Origin: Xanthobacter autotrophicus Py2
GTDB lineage: Bacteria > Pseudomonadota > Alphaproteobacteria > Rhizobiales > Xanthobacteraceae
Direction: 5' to 3'
DNA length: 64,000 nt
Assembly: GCA_000017645.1 (NCBI GenBank)
Contig: CP000781.1
Location: forward strand, 806,001-870,000
Below the pieces are notes generated by a model. The model ran no database searches, had not been told where the DNA came from, and saw only the letters and a program-made list of their open reading frames with translations. The stretch's first letter is position 1; every line of letters starts with the position of its first letter. Positions 53,453 through 61,540 of this stretch are shown here, in pieces. The position numbers were made by a program, and so were the translations under genes.

Positions 53453-54244
53453 ATGGCGCGACCGTTAACGAAAACCGAAGCGGACGGGACGCTCTACCGC
53501 CGACCTGCACCTGTCGAGGCGCAGGTGGATGAGGCGGTGCAGCTGAAGTTACCGGATCTGCAGAGCCGACTCTTGGTCACGGACAGGAATGACGCCGCTT
53601 ACTTGCGGTCAGAATGCCTCGTGCACCTTCTGCGCCACGGCCGTCGGGCTGGGGATCAAGCGCTCATGAGCGCGGTGCTGCCGGTCCTGCTCAGTCGATG
53701 CGAGGCCAATCTTTTGGTCACCGTTCCTGACGGCCGCATGCCGGATGCCACCAGCCTGCGCCAGGACATCCTGGATGAGCTCACCGAACTCTTTGTGCTC
53801 GACGGCTTGGGAGAGAATCCCGCCGAGCTCGACTTCTATGAATGCCGCTTCAACAAGGCGTTTCGGACTCTTCGGATCGACGCCGTTCGCCGGGCCGCCC
53901 GCCGCAGCAAGGAGATCATCGATGTGGCCGCGCTCCCGCCGTCCGAGGCCGAAGGTGAGCCCGACGCCTACGAGGATGCGTTCGCGCGCGTCTCGGACGC
54001 CTTCAAGGTCTTTCCGACCCAGGAGTGGGATGCTTTCCGGGAACCGTTCGTGAACGCGATCGAAGCCTTGCCGCCCGACGAGCGCGAAGCGGTCATCCTG
54101 GTCCATGTCCTCGGCTACAAAGAAGAGTCCGAAGACCCGAATGAGGAGACGGCGGCGACGCGCTGCAACTGCACCGGACGCACCATTCGCAATCGGCTGA
54201 CGCGCGCTGCGGGGAAGCTCGCGCGTTTCAAGGAGGATTTATGA
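53453..54244 (+). CDS. Sigma-70-family (ECF-like) factor
   Basis: A 263-residue protein. The central part (DILDELTELFVLDGLGENPA, DFYECRFNKAFRTLRIDAVRRAARR) fits sigma region 2, and the C terminus (IEALPPDEREAVILVHVLGYKEE, ETAATRCNCTGRTIRNRLTRAAGKL) fits the region 4 HTH. The first 60 residues are an extension. It has a GGGGGG ribosome site, and its stop overlaps the next ATG (ATGA). The same promoter-like element stands before this gene and two neighbouring operons, which suggests that it switches on itself, the caspase gene and the ubiquitin-like operon. A Cys-x-Cys in the recognition helix is unusual. Sigma activity is inferred; it could be a sigma-like regulator that no longer binds core polymerase. 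Confidence 0.75.
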   Translation: MARPLTKTEADGTLYRRPAPVEAQVDEAVQLKLPDLQSRLLVTDRNDAAYLRSECLVHLLRHGRRAGDQALMSAVLPVLLSRCEANLLVTVPDGRMPDATSLRQDILDELTELFVLDGLGENPAELDFYECRFNKAFRTLRIDAVRRAARRSKEIIDVAALPPSEAEGEPDAYEDAFARVSDAFKVFPTQEWDAFREPFVNAIEALPPDEREAVILVHVLGYKEESEDPNEETAATRCNCTGRTIRNRLTRAAGKLARFKEDL

Positions 54245-54903
54245 GCCAGACCCTCAATGCAAATCCGCACAGCTTAAGGGACGCGTTCTATGCGCTTTCC
54301 ATCGCTCAGGACATTCCGGACGCCAAACTGCTGGACGACATCGTGCGGCGTTATCCCAAGTTCGGCGAGGAGCTGACCGAATTCGCCATTGCGCTTGCGG
54401 TCGATGCGCTCCGGGGCGCGCGCGTGATCGAGGCGGCCGAGGCGGCGCTCGATCCAAATGTGGTCAGTCCCGCGGTGAGCCGCGCGATCAGCCATTTCCA
54501 GAACCGACTTCACGCGGTGACGGTCGACGCGCGCGCAACGGAGGCGAAGCGAGCGCCGGCGACCTCCGCGGATGCGCCTAATCCGTTCTTGGCGCTGCCT
54601 CGCCAAGAATTCCGCGCGCTGGCCGAGCGGCTAAACGCGAACGCGGTGTTTGTCGGCAAGCTGCGCGATCGTCAGATCGACCCGAGGACGATGACGTCCG
54701 GGTTTCAGCGGCGGGTCGCCGAGGAGCTGAAAGCACCACTCGAGGTCGTGGTTGCGCATTTCGCTGCCAGCCAGTCGGCGCCGGCGCGACAGTTCTTCAA
54801 GGCCGAAAGCAAACCGTCGGCCGGCGGCCAGCAGACGTTCGAAGAGGCGGTCAGAAGTTGTGGCCTCACCGAGGCCCAACAACAGACGCTCCTGGAGCTT
54901 TGA
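54241..54903 (+). CDS. HTH-like protein, probable partner or repressor of the sigma-like factor
   Basis: A 220-residue soluble protein. N-terminal half is helical (LRDAFYALSIAQDIPDAKLL, DDIVRRYPKFGEELTEFAIA). Residues about 115-180 (FLALPRQEFRALAERLNANA, VFVGKLRDRQIDPRTMTSGF, QRRVAEELKAPLEVVVAHF) resemble a lambda-repressor-type HTH as found in antitoxins. It is translated from AAGGAGG inside the sigma gene's last codons and followed after three bases by a protein with an ImmA/IrrE protease domain. ImmA/IrrE proteases cut HTH repressors in known systems, so this protein is a good candidate for the substrate that holds the sigma-like factor inactive. That role is inference. Confidence 0.65.
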   Translation: MSQTLNANPHSLRDAFYALSIAQDIPDAKLLDDIVRRYPKFGEELTEFAIALAVDALRGARVIEAAEAALDPNVVSPAVSRAISHFQNRLHAVTVDARATEAKRAPATSADAPNPFLALPRQEFRALAERLNANAVFVGKLRDRQIDPRTMTSGFQRRVAEELKAPLEVVVAHFAASQSAPARQFFKAESKPSAGGQQTFEEAVRSCGLTEAQQQTLLEL

Positions 54904-54906
54904 TAC

Positions 54907-57900
54907 GTGGACGCCTTCGAGCCCATCCGGTCCAAGGCCGCAGCGCTTCATGGCCAGCTGGTCTCGGAGGGGTGTGACCCGTTTGACCCGCTCGCGCTCG
55001 TTCTGGCCGCCGCCGCCAAGCTCGATCTCCAGGTCGTCTGGCTTCCTGCCGGCGATCCTGCACTGAAGGGCGCGCGGGCTCTGTACGACGACCAAGGCGG
55101 CACCGTCTGTTGCGAGCAGGAGCCTGATCCGGCGACACGTGCACTGTTGGTAGCACACGAAATCGGACACGCCGATCTGCATGCTGGATCGGCGGTGTGC
55201 GCCAGCGGCGACATCGATCCGTCGAGAAGCACGGAGGCGGCGCCCGTCGGATTGCAGCGGGTGGAAGACTACGGCGCTCGCGAACGGCGCGAACTGCAAG
55301 CCAATGTCTATGCGCGCGAACTCGTCCTCCCGCGCGTAGTCGCGCGGGACCTGCATGTCTCACGCGGGATGACGGCGAGCGCCATCGTCGATCGAACGAA
55401 ACTGTCCATGCCTCTGGTTCGCCAGCAGTTGTTCGACGCGCTCCTCTTGCCGCCCTTGGGCGACATTGAAAGCGAGCCGCCCGTCGGTGTCGTCGCGACG
55501 CCGAGGCACGACCCGTCACAAGATCGCGCTGCCGCACACCGCGACACACCGTTTCAGCTGCAGGCCGGCCCGGGCACGGGCAAGACGCGAACCTTGGTCA
55601 AGCGGGTGCTGTCGTTGCTGGCCGACGGTATCGACCCGGCGGCCATTCTTGTCCTGACATTCTCCAACCGCGCCGCCGGCGAACTCTCCGAGCGCCTGAT
55701 TGCGGCCGCGCCGGACGCGGCGCCTAAGCTCTGGATCGGCACCTTCCACGCCTTCGGTTTGGATCTGGTCCGCCGCTACCATGACAAGCTCGGGCTAACG
55801 CCCAACCCGGCGCTCTTCGACCGGAGCGACGCGATCGCGGTTCTCGAAGAAATTCTGCCGACCCTGCCGCTGGTCCACTATCGCAATCTCTGGGATCCGG
55901 CGATGGTCCTGCGCGACATCGTCGCGGCCATCTCGCGTGCCAAGGACGAGCTCGCCGATCCGGCGCGCTATCGCGCGCTGGCGCAAGGCATGGCGGCCGA
56001 GGCCGTCGACGAGGAGGCGCGCATCGCAGCCGCGAAGTGTCTCGAGATCGCCGACATCTATGATCTCTACGAGCAGGCGCTGCGAAAGCACGGCGGCGTG
56101 GATTTCGGCGATCTGATCATGCGCCCGGCGCGCCTCCTCGAAACGGACGAAGCCACGCGCATCGCGGTGCAGCTGCGGCACCGTCACGTGCTCGTCGATG
56201 AATACCAGGACGTCAATCGCGCCAGCGCCCGTCTCCTGAAGCTGGTCGCCGGCGACGGCGAGCGGCTATGGGTGGTCGGCGACGCACGGCAGTCGATCTA
56301 CCGGTTTCGCGGCGCCTCATCGGAGAACATGGTGCGCTTCGGCCGGGACTATCCGGGCGCAGCGGTTGACCAGCTCGGCGTCAATTATCGCTCGACGGAC
56401 CAGATTGTCCGCAGCTTCGTCGCCGTCGCACCGCGGATGGGCGCCTCCCACGGCATGCTGGCGCTGGCGCTCGAGGCGGACCGCGGCGCCGCGCCGAGCC
56501 GCCCTGAAATTTGCCGCTTCGAAACGCTTGACGATGAGGCCGCGGGCCTGGCGGCGAGCATCCGTGAGCTCGAAGGCGCAGGCGTGCGGCTGCGCGATCA
56601 GGCCGTGCTCTGCCGCACCAACGGACGCCTCAATGAGATCGCCGCGGCGCTGGAAGCCCGCGGCATTCCCATCCTCCATCTCGGGAGCCTCTTCGAGCGC
56701 GAAGAGGTCCGCGATCTGCTCTGCCTGCTGAGCCTGGCCGTCGATCCGTTTGGCGACGCCATCGTGCGCGTCGGCGCGATGCCGCGCTACGGCCTCTCGC
56801 TGCAGGATGCGTATTGCGTTTCCCGGCACCTGCGCTCAATCGGCAAGCCAGCGCTTGCCGGCCTCGCGGAGGCCTCGGCCGCGCCGGGCTTATCAACAGC
56901 CGGGCGCGCGGGGGTCGAACGGCTGGCCGCAGACCTGGCCGGCCTGCGCGCGAACGCGAGCGCCTGGGATTTCCTGGCCACCTACCTGCTCGACCGGACG
57001 GACCTTGCAAAACAGCTTAGCCAGGCGGACAGCCTCACCGCACAGATGCGTGCGGTCGCCATCTGGCAATTCCTCAACTTCGTCCGCGAACAAGTGCCGG
57101 TCGGCGGCGGCTTGCCGATCCAGCGGACGCTGGACCGTGTGCGCCAGCTCGTCTTGCTGGCCGAGGAGCGCGATCTGCGCCAGGTCCCGGCCGCTGCGCT
57201 GCATCTGGATGCCGTGCGGCTGATGACGGTGCACGGCAGCAAGGGCCTCGAGTTCGAGGCAGTCCATATCCCCGGCCTGACGGTCGCAAGCTTTCCGAGT
57301 TCGAATCGTGGTCAGCGTTGTCCGCCACCGCGCGGCATGGTCGAGGGTGCCGGCGATCTTTCGCCCGCCGACGAGGCGAAGCGCGCGCATGACGACGAAG
57401 AGGAGTGTCTCTTCTTCGTCGCGCTGTCGCGCGCCCGAACGCACCTGCGTCTCTACCATGCGCGCAAGCAGCGCAATGGGAGCGGTCGATCTGCCTCGCC
57501 CTTCTTAGGTTGGATACCGGCGACCCTCCTGGACGAGATCTCGAATCCACCGACTCTTCCGCTGCCGGCAGGCGCGTCCACGTCGCAGCCGATCGCGATC
57601 GCCTGGCCGGCCGACTGGTCCGTCACGGACAGCCGTCTGGGGTCGTATGAGAAGTGTCCGCGCCGGTTCTTCTACACCCACGTTCTGGGCCTCGGCGGGG
57701 CGCGCAAGCCCACGGCCTTCTCGCGGACCCATGACTGTCTCTACGATCTGCTGCGGTGGCTTGCCGATACGCGGCGCACGGCCGAGCCCACCGTCGCGGA
57801 CGCGGAATCCGCATTCGAGAAAATCTGGGGCACGCGGGGCCCGACGGATCACGCCTTTGCAGCGGACTATCGCCGGCTCGCATCCCGCTTGATCGGAGCA

Positions 57901-58338
57901 CTGGTCAGATCCGGAGCCGGACGGCGGTTTCGCGAGGCGCAGCCTCTTGCGATCGATTTTCCCAACGGGCGGGTGGTGGTGGAGCCGAACGAGCTCGCCG
58001 AGCTGCCCGATGGCACGGTCGTCATTCGCCGGGTGCGGACCGGTCACAAACGCAGCGACGAATATGACCGGCTCGAATACACGCTTTATCATCTTGCGGC
58101 GGAGAGCCAGTTCGGCGGTCGCGCGGTCGTTCAGGCGCTGCATCTGACCGATGAAACGGCGGAGGCCGTCGCCATCAGCGCTACCAAGCTCGGCAACCGC
58201 AAGAAGAAGAGCGACGGGATGCTGGCCGGCATCGCCGGCGGCGCCTTCCCGACCGAGGTGGACGTCGTGACGTGCCCGCGCTGCCCGCACTTCTTCGTCT
58301 GCGCCGCGACGCCGCCAGGCCCCCTCACGCTCGACTAG
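54907..58338 (+). CDS. ImmA/IrrE metalloprotease-UvrD helicase fusion with degenerate RecB-type nuclease domain
   Basis: A 1143-residue fusion, GTG start, GGAG eight bases upstream. Residues 1-180: ImmA/IrrE-like protease with VAHEIGHADLH (zinc HEIGH at 84-88) and RRELQANVYARELVLP (Glu ligand near 129). Residues 205-880: UvrD/PcrA-type helicase with LQAGPGTGKTRTL, LTFSNRAAGEL, VLVDEYQDV (near 430), GDARQSIYRFRGA, VNYRSTDQI, TVHGSKGLEFEAV (near 775) and FVALSRARTHL. Residues 905-1143: nuclease-like domain with EKCPRRFFY and CPRCPHFFVC, the four Cys of an AddB/Cas4-type iron-sulphur cluster. The catalytic core motif (normally D-Y/F-K-T-G) reads VIRRVRTG, so this nuclease is probably inactive. 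The unit looks like an AddA-type helicase whose DNA binding could control the fused protease. Family calls are firm; coupling is inference. Confidence 0.9.
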   Translation: MDAFEPIRSKAAALHGQLVSEGCDPFDPLALVLAAAAKLDLQVVWLPAGDPALKGARALYDDQGGTVCCEQEPDPATRALLVAHEIGHADLHAGSAVCASGDIDPSRSTEAAPVGLQRVEDYGARERRELQANVYARELVLPRVVARDLHVSRGMTASAIVDRTKLSMPLVRQQLFDALLLPPLGDIESEPPVGVVATPRHDPSQDRAAAHRDTPFQLQAGPGTGKTRTLVKRVLSLLADGIDPAAILVLTFSNRAAGELSERLIAAAPDAAPKLWIGTFHAFGLDLVRRYHDKLGLTPNPALFDRSDAIAVLEEILPTLPLVHYRNLWDPAMVLRDIVAAISRAKDELADPARYRALAQGMAAEAVDEEARIAAAKCLEIADIYDLYEQALRKHGGVDFGDLIMRPARLLETDEATRIAVQLRHRHVLVDEYQDVNRASARLLKLVAGDGERLWVVGDARQSIYRFRGASSENMVRFGRDYPGAAVDQLGVNYRSTDQIVRSFVAVAPRMGASHGMLALALEADRGAAPSRPEICRFETLDDEAAGLAASIRELEGAGVRLRDQAVLCRTNGRLNEIAAALEARGIPILHLGSLFEREEVRDLLCLLSLAVDPFGDAIVRVGAMPRYGLSLQDAYCVSRHLRSIGKPALAGLAEASAAPGLSTAGRAGVERLAADLAGLRANASAWDFLATYLLDRTDLAKQLSQADSLTAQMRAVAIWQFLNFVREQVPVGGGLPIQRTLDRVRQLVLLAEERDLRQVPAAALHLDAVRLMTVHGSKGLEFEAVHIPGLTVASFPSSNRGQRCPPPRGMVEGAGDLSPADEAKRAHDDEEECLFFVALSRARTHLRLYHARKQRNGSGRSASPFLGWIPATLLDEISNPPTLPLPAGASTSQPIAIAWPADWSVTDSRLGSYEKCPRRFFYTHVLGLGGARKPTAFSRTHDCLYDLLRWLADTRRTAEPTVADAESAFEKIWGTRGPTDHAFAADYRRLASRLIGALVRSGAGRRFREAQPLAIDFPNGRVVVEPNELAELPDGTVVIRRVRTGHKRSDEYDRLEYTLYHLAAESQFGGRAVVQALHLTDETAEAVAISATKLGNRKKKSDGMLAGIAGGAFPTEVDVVTCPRCPHFFVCAATPPGPLTLD

Positions 58339-58354
58339 AATCCGCGCCGTCGCC

Positions 58355-58383
58355 TTTCCGGGTTCCTGCTCCGCCGTCGATCA
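58355..58383 (+). promoter_or_regulatory. Bipartite promoter-like element 3 (before ubiquitin-like operon)
   Basis: TTTCCGGGTT (58355-58364), 13 bases, then CGATCA (58378-58383), 64 bases before the ATG of the ubiquitin-like protein. It starts 17 bases after the helicase stop, which gives the conjugation genes their own start point while keeping them under the same control. Confidence 0.8.
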
Positions 58384-58446
58384 ACTGAGCAAAGGGACGG
58401 AGACAGGCACTAGGGCCTCGCACTTCGATCCCCGGAGTGCAGACAC

Positions 58447-58956
58447 ATGAAGTCCATCGACCTGTTCTACCAGGGCGAGGGTGTCGGCGAGATCGCGCAC
58501 ATCGAGCTCGAGCCCGACGCCACCTTCGCCATCCTCAAGGGCCTCTTGGCCGACAAGCACGGCGTCGCCTCGGATGCGATGCTCTTCCTCGAGGACGAGG
58601 ACGAGCCCATCGACGAGGCCGTGCTGCTCAAGGATCGCGCCACCGCCAAAGGCCTCAAGGTCCACATCCACCGCTGCCGTCACATCGAGGTGACGGTGAC
58701 GTTCAACAACGAGACGGTCGAGCGCCGGTTCGCACCGGGTACGACGGTCGCGCGGGTCAAGCGCTGGGCCGCCGAGCACAAGTTCGGAATGTCCGACGAG
58801 GAGGCCGGCGAGCACGTGCTGCAGATCGCCGGTACCCATGACCGGCCGGCGCCGGGGACGCATATCGGCGCGCTCACCGACGGCAAGGTCTGCGGCCTCG
58901 CCTTCGACCTCGTCGCCGACGAGCGGGTGAACGGCGCTTCCGGGGCCGGCGCGTGA
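58447..58956 (+). CDS. Tandem ubiquitin-like (beta-grasp) protein, BilA-like
   Basis: A 169-residue protein made of two beta-grasp domains: residues 1-77 ([46 protein letters not shown]) and 78-160 ([51 protein letters not shown]). The tail reads VNGASGAGA, without an exposed Gly-Gly, so it would need trimming or uses a different end. It is first in a run Ubl-E2-JAB-E1, the order of bacterial ubiquitin-like conjugation (Bil) operons, in which the Ubl is attached to target proteins, for instance phage structural proteins. It overlaps the E2-like gene by GTGA. The target here is unknown. Confidence 0.8.
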   Translation: MKSIDLFYQGEGVGEIAHIELEPDATFAILKGLLADKHGVASDAMLFLEDEDEPIDEAVLLKDRATAKGLKVHIHRCRHIEVTVTFNNETVERRFAPGTTVARVKRWAAEHKFGMSDEEAGEHVLQIAGTHDRPAPGTHIGALTDGKVCGLAFDLVADERVNGASGAGA

Positions 58957-59426
58957 ACGGGCCGGACCAGCGGGCCTTCGAGGCGGACGTGGCGAAGGCC
59001 ACGTTCCGCCTCGGCGTGGCCGAGCGCCGCTGGCGCCTGGCCGGCGTCTCCTGGCCCTTCGTCTTCATCGGCGCAAGCGCAAGGGACGGCCGCGAGTACA
59101 TCCTGCGCTTCAACTGCGCAGGCTACCCGCAGGCCGCCCCGACGGGAGGGCCGTGGGACCTGAAGACCAACCAAGTGCTCGCCTTCGATCTGTGGCCGCG
59201 CGGGCGAGGCGGGCGCGTGTCGGCGGTCTTCCGCACCGACTGGAAAAACGGCACCGCCCTTTACCTGCCCTGCGACCGCGAAAGCTTCGCAGGCCATGAC
59301 AACTGGCGGCACGAGATGCCGTCGAAGATCTGGCGCCCAGCTGATGGGATCGTCCAGTACCTGGAGCTGGTTCATGAACTTCTTCAATCTCGCGACTATA
59401 CGGCGCCTGTTCGCGCCGCGGCATGA
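58953..59426 (+). CDS. E2-like (UBC-fold) protein, BilB-like
   Basis: A 157-residue protein. After a beta-sheet region ([36 protein letters not shown]) comes the conserved [20 protein letters not shown], in which Cys107 is the likely thioester residue and His115 a conserved companion, then [22 protein letters not shown]. This is the pattern of bacterial E2-like proteins coded with Ubl, JAB and E1 genes. It should take the activated Ubl from the E1-like protein and pass it to a target. It starts with GTG inside the Ubl stop and its end overlaps the JAB-like gene by 53 bases. Confidence 0.75.
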   Translation: MNGPDQRAFEADVAKATFRLGVAERRWRLAGVSWPFVFIGASARDGREYILRFNCAGYPQAAPTGGPWDLKTNQVLAFDLWPRGRGGRVSAVFRTDWKNGTALYLPCDRESFAGHDNWRHEMPSKIWRPADGIVQYLELVHELLQSRDYTAPVRAAA

Positions 59427-59892
59427 GCTGTCCTGCTCGTGGCTGCTGTGGCTGCGGCTTTGCGAGAGGCTGCGTGAGCGCGGCCGCCGGTGCAGCCGGG
59501 AGAGCGGCGCATTCCTGCTTGGGCGTCGGGAAAACGGCCGCGTGCGCGTCGTCGACTTCGTCCTCTACGACGACCTCGATCCACACTGCCTCGACAGTGG
59601 CATCGTGCGCTTCGACGGGCGCTACTTCAGCGAGCTGTGGGCGATCTGCAAGGCGCGCGGCTTGTCGGTCGTTGCCGACATCCACGTTAACCCGGGCGGC
59701 GCGGGACAAAGCGACTCCGACCGCGACCACCCCATGATCTCGCGCGCCGGGCACATCGCTTTGATCCTGCCGCGTTTCGCGACCGGGCGTCAGCCGCGGC
59801 GCGACATCGGCATGTACCGATACCTTGGTGGCAAGCGCTGGGCGACGGTCCCGGCGGCCGAGCGCAGCCGCTTCTTCCACATCGGACTGTAA
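59374..59892 (+). CDS. JAB/MPN-domain protein with altered metal motif, BilC-like
   Basis: A 172-residue JAB-fold protein: [20 protein letters not shown] with the Glu, then [25 protein letters not shown]. The JAMM motif of active deubiquitinases is H-x-H-P...S-x2-D; here the second His is Asn (HVNP), while the first His, Ser and Asp are kept. Bacterial relatives in Ubl operons normally read HTHPGG..QS..D. It should process or remove the Ubl, but the substitution of a zinc ligand may weaken or abolish activity. Start at [11 protein letters not shown] (GGAG upstream), inside the E2-like gene. No sign of a decayed gene otherwise. Confidence 0.8.
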   Translation: MNFFNLATIRRLFAPRHELSCSWLLWLRLCERLRERGRRCSRESGAFLLGRRENGRVRVVDFVLYDDLDPHCLDSGIVRFDGRYFSELWAICKARGLSVVADIHVNPGGAGQSDSDRDHPMISRAGHIALILPRFATGRQPRRDIGMYRYLGGKRWATVPAAERSRFFHIGL

Positions 59893-59905
59893 GGAGGCGG
59901 CCTTC

Positions 59906-61273
59906 ATGACTGCGTTGATTTCACCAGACTCGTTTCATCGGCTTGTCAAACACGCGATCGATAGCGGGACGGCCGCGAGCGTCGCGGAGGCCGAGGCCCT
60001 ATTCCGCGGCTACCGGCTTGCCGTCGAGATCGATGCGGCCGCCGCTCGCGACCCGGTCCACCAGGCCGCGCTCTTAACGGCCGTCGCCCTTGGCCGCCGC
60101 GTCTTTCTCGGCGGCGTGACGGTCAGCGGCGCGCTCGATGCGCCGCTCGTCCTTTCGATGCCGCTCGGGCGAACGCTCGCCAAGGCTGTTGTTGCGCTCG
60201 GCGGCGCCTTGGAACTCCGCGGTGACGAGTGCCCGACCATCTTCATCGGGGGCGGTCCCGGCGCTCGCCGGGAGGGCTTCTGTGTTCGAACGGCGGCAAG
60301 CGGCTGGCGAGGTGGGATCCTGCCGATCCACTCCGATCTTCAGCCCTCCGCCGGCGCGGCTATGCCGCTGAGCGGCATGCTGTCGGCCGCTTTGGCCGTC
60401 AACGAAGCCTATCTCCATGTGAGCGGCGGCATGCCGGCGGCGGGACGGCGCGTGGTCGGGTTCTCGCTCTGGCGCCCCAGCCCTGACGCGGATTGGCTCG
60501 AGGCGGATGCGCGCGAGCCGGCGCTGACCTACTTGCCTTCCCGGCTGTGGCTGATCGGGCTGGGGCATCTTGGCCAAGCCTATCTCTGGGCACTGGGCCT
60601 TCTCCCGTACCGGGACCCTGCCGAGCTCGCGCTTGTGCTCCAGGACATCGACCTTATCACCGCCTCGACGGAGAGCACCTCGATCCTCAGTGAAAGCGAC
60701 ATGATCGGGCAGCGGAAGACGCGCGCGATGGCGGCGTGGGCGGAGCGCCGCGGCTTTACGGCGTCGATTCAGGAGCGGCTGTTCGCGGCCGACTTCAAGC
60801 GCCAGCCCGAGGAGCCGGCGATCGCCCTGTGCGGACTCGACAACGCGGCGGGGCGCCGAGCCCTCGACCAGGTGGGGTTCGATCTCGTCGTCGAGGCGGG
60901 TTTGGGCCGCGGCCATCGCGACTTCCGCACGATGCGCCTTCACCTGCTGCCCGGCCGCCGGCCAGCGGCAGAGATGTGGAAGGCAGCCGCAGGCGGCGAA
61001 ACGGTCGAGGCGCGACCGGCCTATGCCAAGCTGGTCGCCGAAGGCGTGCTCGACCGGTGCGGCATGACGCTGCTGGCGGGCAAGGCCGTGGGCGCGCCGT
61101 TCGTCGGCTCGGTGGCGGCCTGCCTGGCGCTGTCAGAGGTGCTTCGCTTGCTGCATGGCGGCGAGCTCCATGGGCTCATCGATCTCGACCTTCTGAGCCC
61201 CGAGCAGCGCCTGTTGTGGCGCCATCCCGGCGACTTCAGCCGCTTCAATCCCGGGTTCTCAATGGCCGGGTGA
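59906..61273 (+). CDS. E1-like (ThiF-family) activating enzyme, BilD-like
   Basis: A 455-residue protein. N-terminal 210 residues form a separate domain; from about 215 the ThiF/E1 Rossmann domain follows: LPSRLWLIGLGHLGQAYLWAL (nucleotide loop), ALVLQDIDLITASTESTSIL, AIALCGLDNAAGRRALDQV, and near the end LDRCGMTLLAGKAVGAPFVG, whose Cys is the probable catalytic residue. It should adenylate the C terminus of the Ubl and transfer it to the E2-like protein. GGAGG lies nine bases before the ATG, 13 bases after the JAB-like stop. Belongs to the bacterial E1 group that is coded with Ubl, E2 and JAB genes. Confidence 0.82.
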   Translation: MTALISPDSFHRLVKHAIDSGTAASVAEAEALFRGYRLAVEIDAAAARDPVHQAALLTAVALGRRVFLGGVTVSGALDAPLVLSMPLGRTLAKAVVALGGALELRGDECPTIFIGGGPGARREGFCVRTAASGWRGGILPIHSDLQPSAGAAMPLSGMLSAALAVNEAYLHVSGGMPAAGRRVVGFSLWRPSPDADWLEADAREPALTYLPSRLWLIGLGHLGQAYLWALGLLPYRDPAELALVLQDIDLITASTESTSILSESDMIGQRKTRAMAAWAERRGFTASIQERLFAADFKRQPEEPAIALCGLDNAAGRRALDQVGFDLVVEAGLGRGHRDFRTMRLHLLPGRRPAAEMWKAAAGGETVEARPAYAKLVAEGVLDRCGMTLLAGKAVGAPFVGSVAACLALSEVLRLLHGGELHGLIDLDLLSPEQRLLWRHPGDFSRFNPGFSMAG

Positions 61274-61300
61274 TCAGGGCCGCTCGCGGGTGATGTCGTA

Positions 61301-61540
61301 TTGTGGGTGAGAGATCAGGTGGCGCCGGCCCGCCCCGCGATGTCGCCAAGCAACCGAGGCCACAGGCGAACGGCCGGGATGGAGAAGGCGCCCCTAGGGG
61401 CGGAAATTCTTGGAAATCCGATGTTCCGCTTTATTCGGCGCCTGGCGATTATGTTGATGGGCAACCGTGATCGACAGTGCTCGATGCGGTTGTTCGGCAA
61501 GACGAAGTGGGAATGGAAAGGGGAAACCGGGGGACAATGA
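61301..61540 (+). CDS. Possible small gene between E1-like and nuclease genes
   Basis: A 79-residue frame that ends LFGKTKWEWKGETGGQ and overlaps the next start in the form ATGA. It contains one weakly hydrophobic stretch (FRFIRRLAIMLMG). There is no good ribosome site and I recognise nothing, so the 263-base gap may instead be a leader. The coupling overlap is the only support. Confidence 0.25.
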   Translation: MWVRDQVAPARPAMSPSNRGHRRTAGMEKAPLGAEILGNPMFRFIRRLAIMLMGNRDRQCSMRLFGKTKWEWKGETGGQ

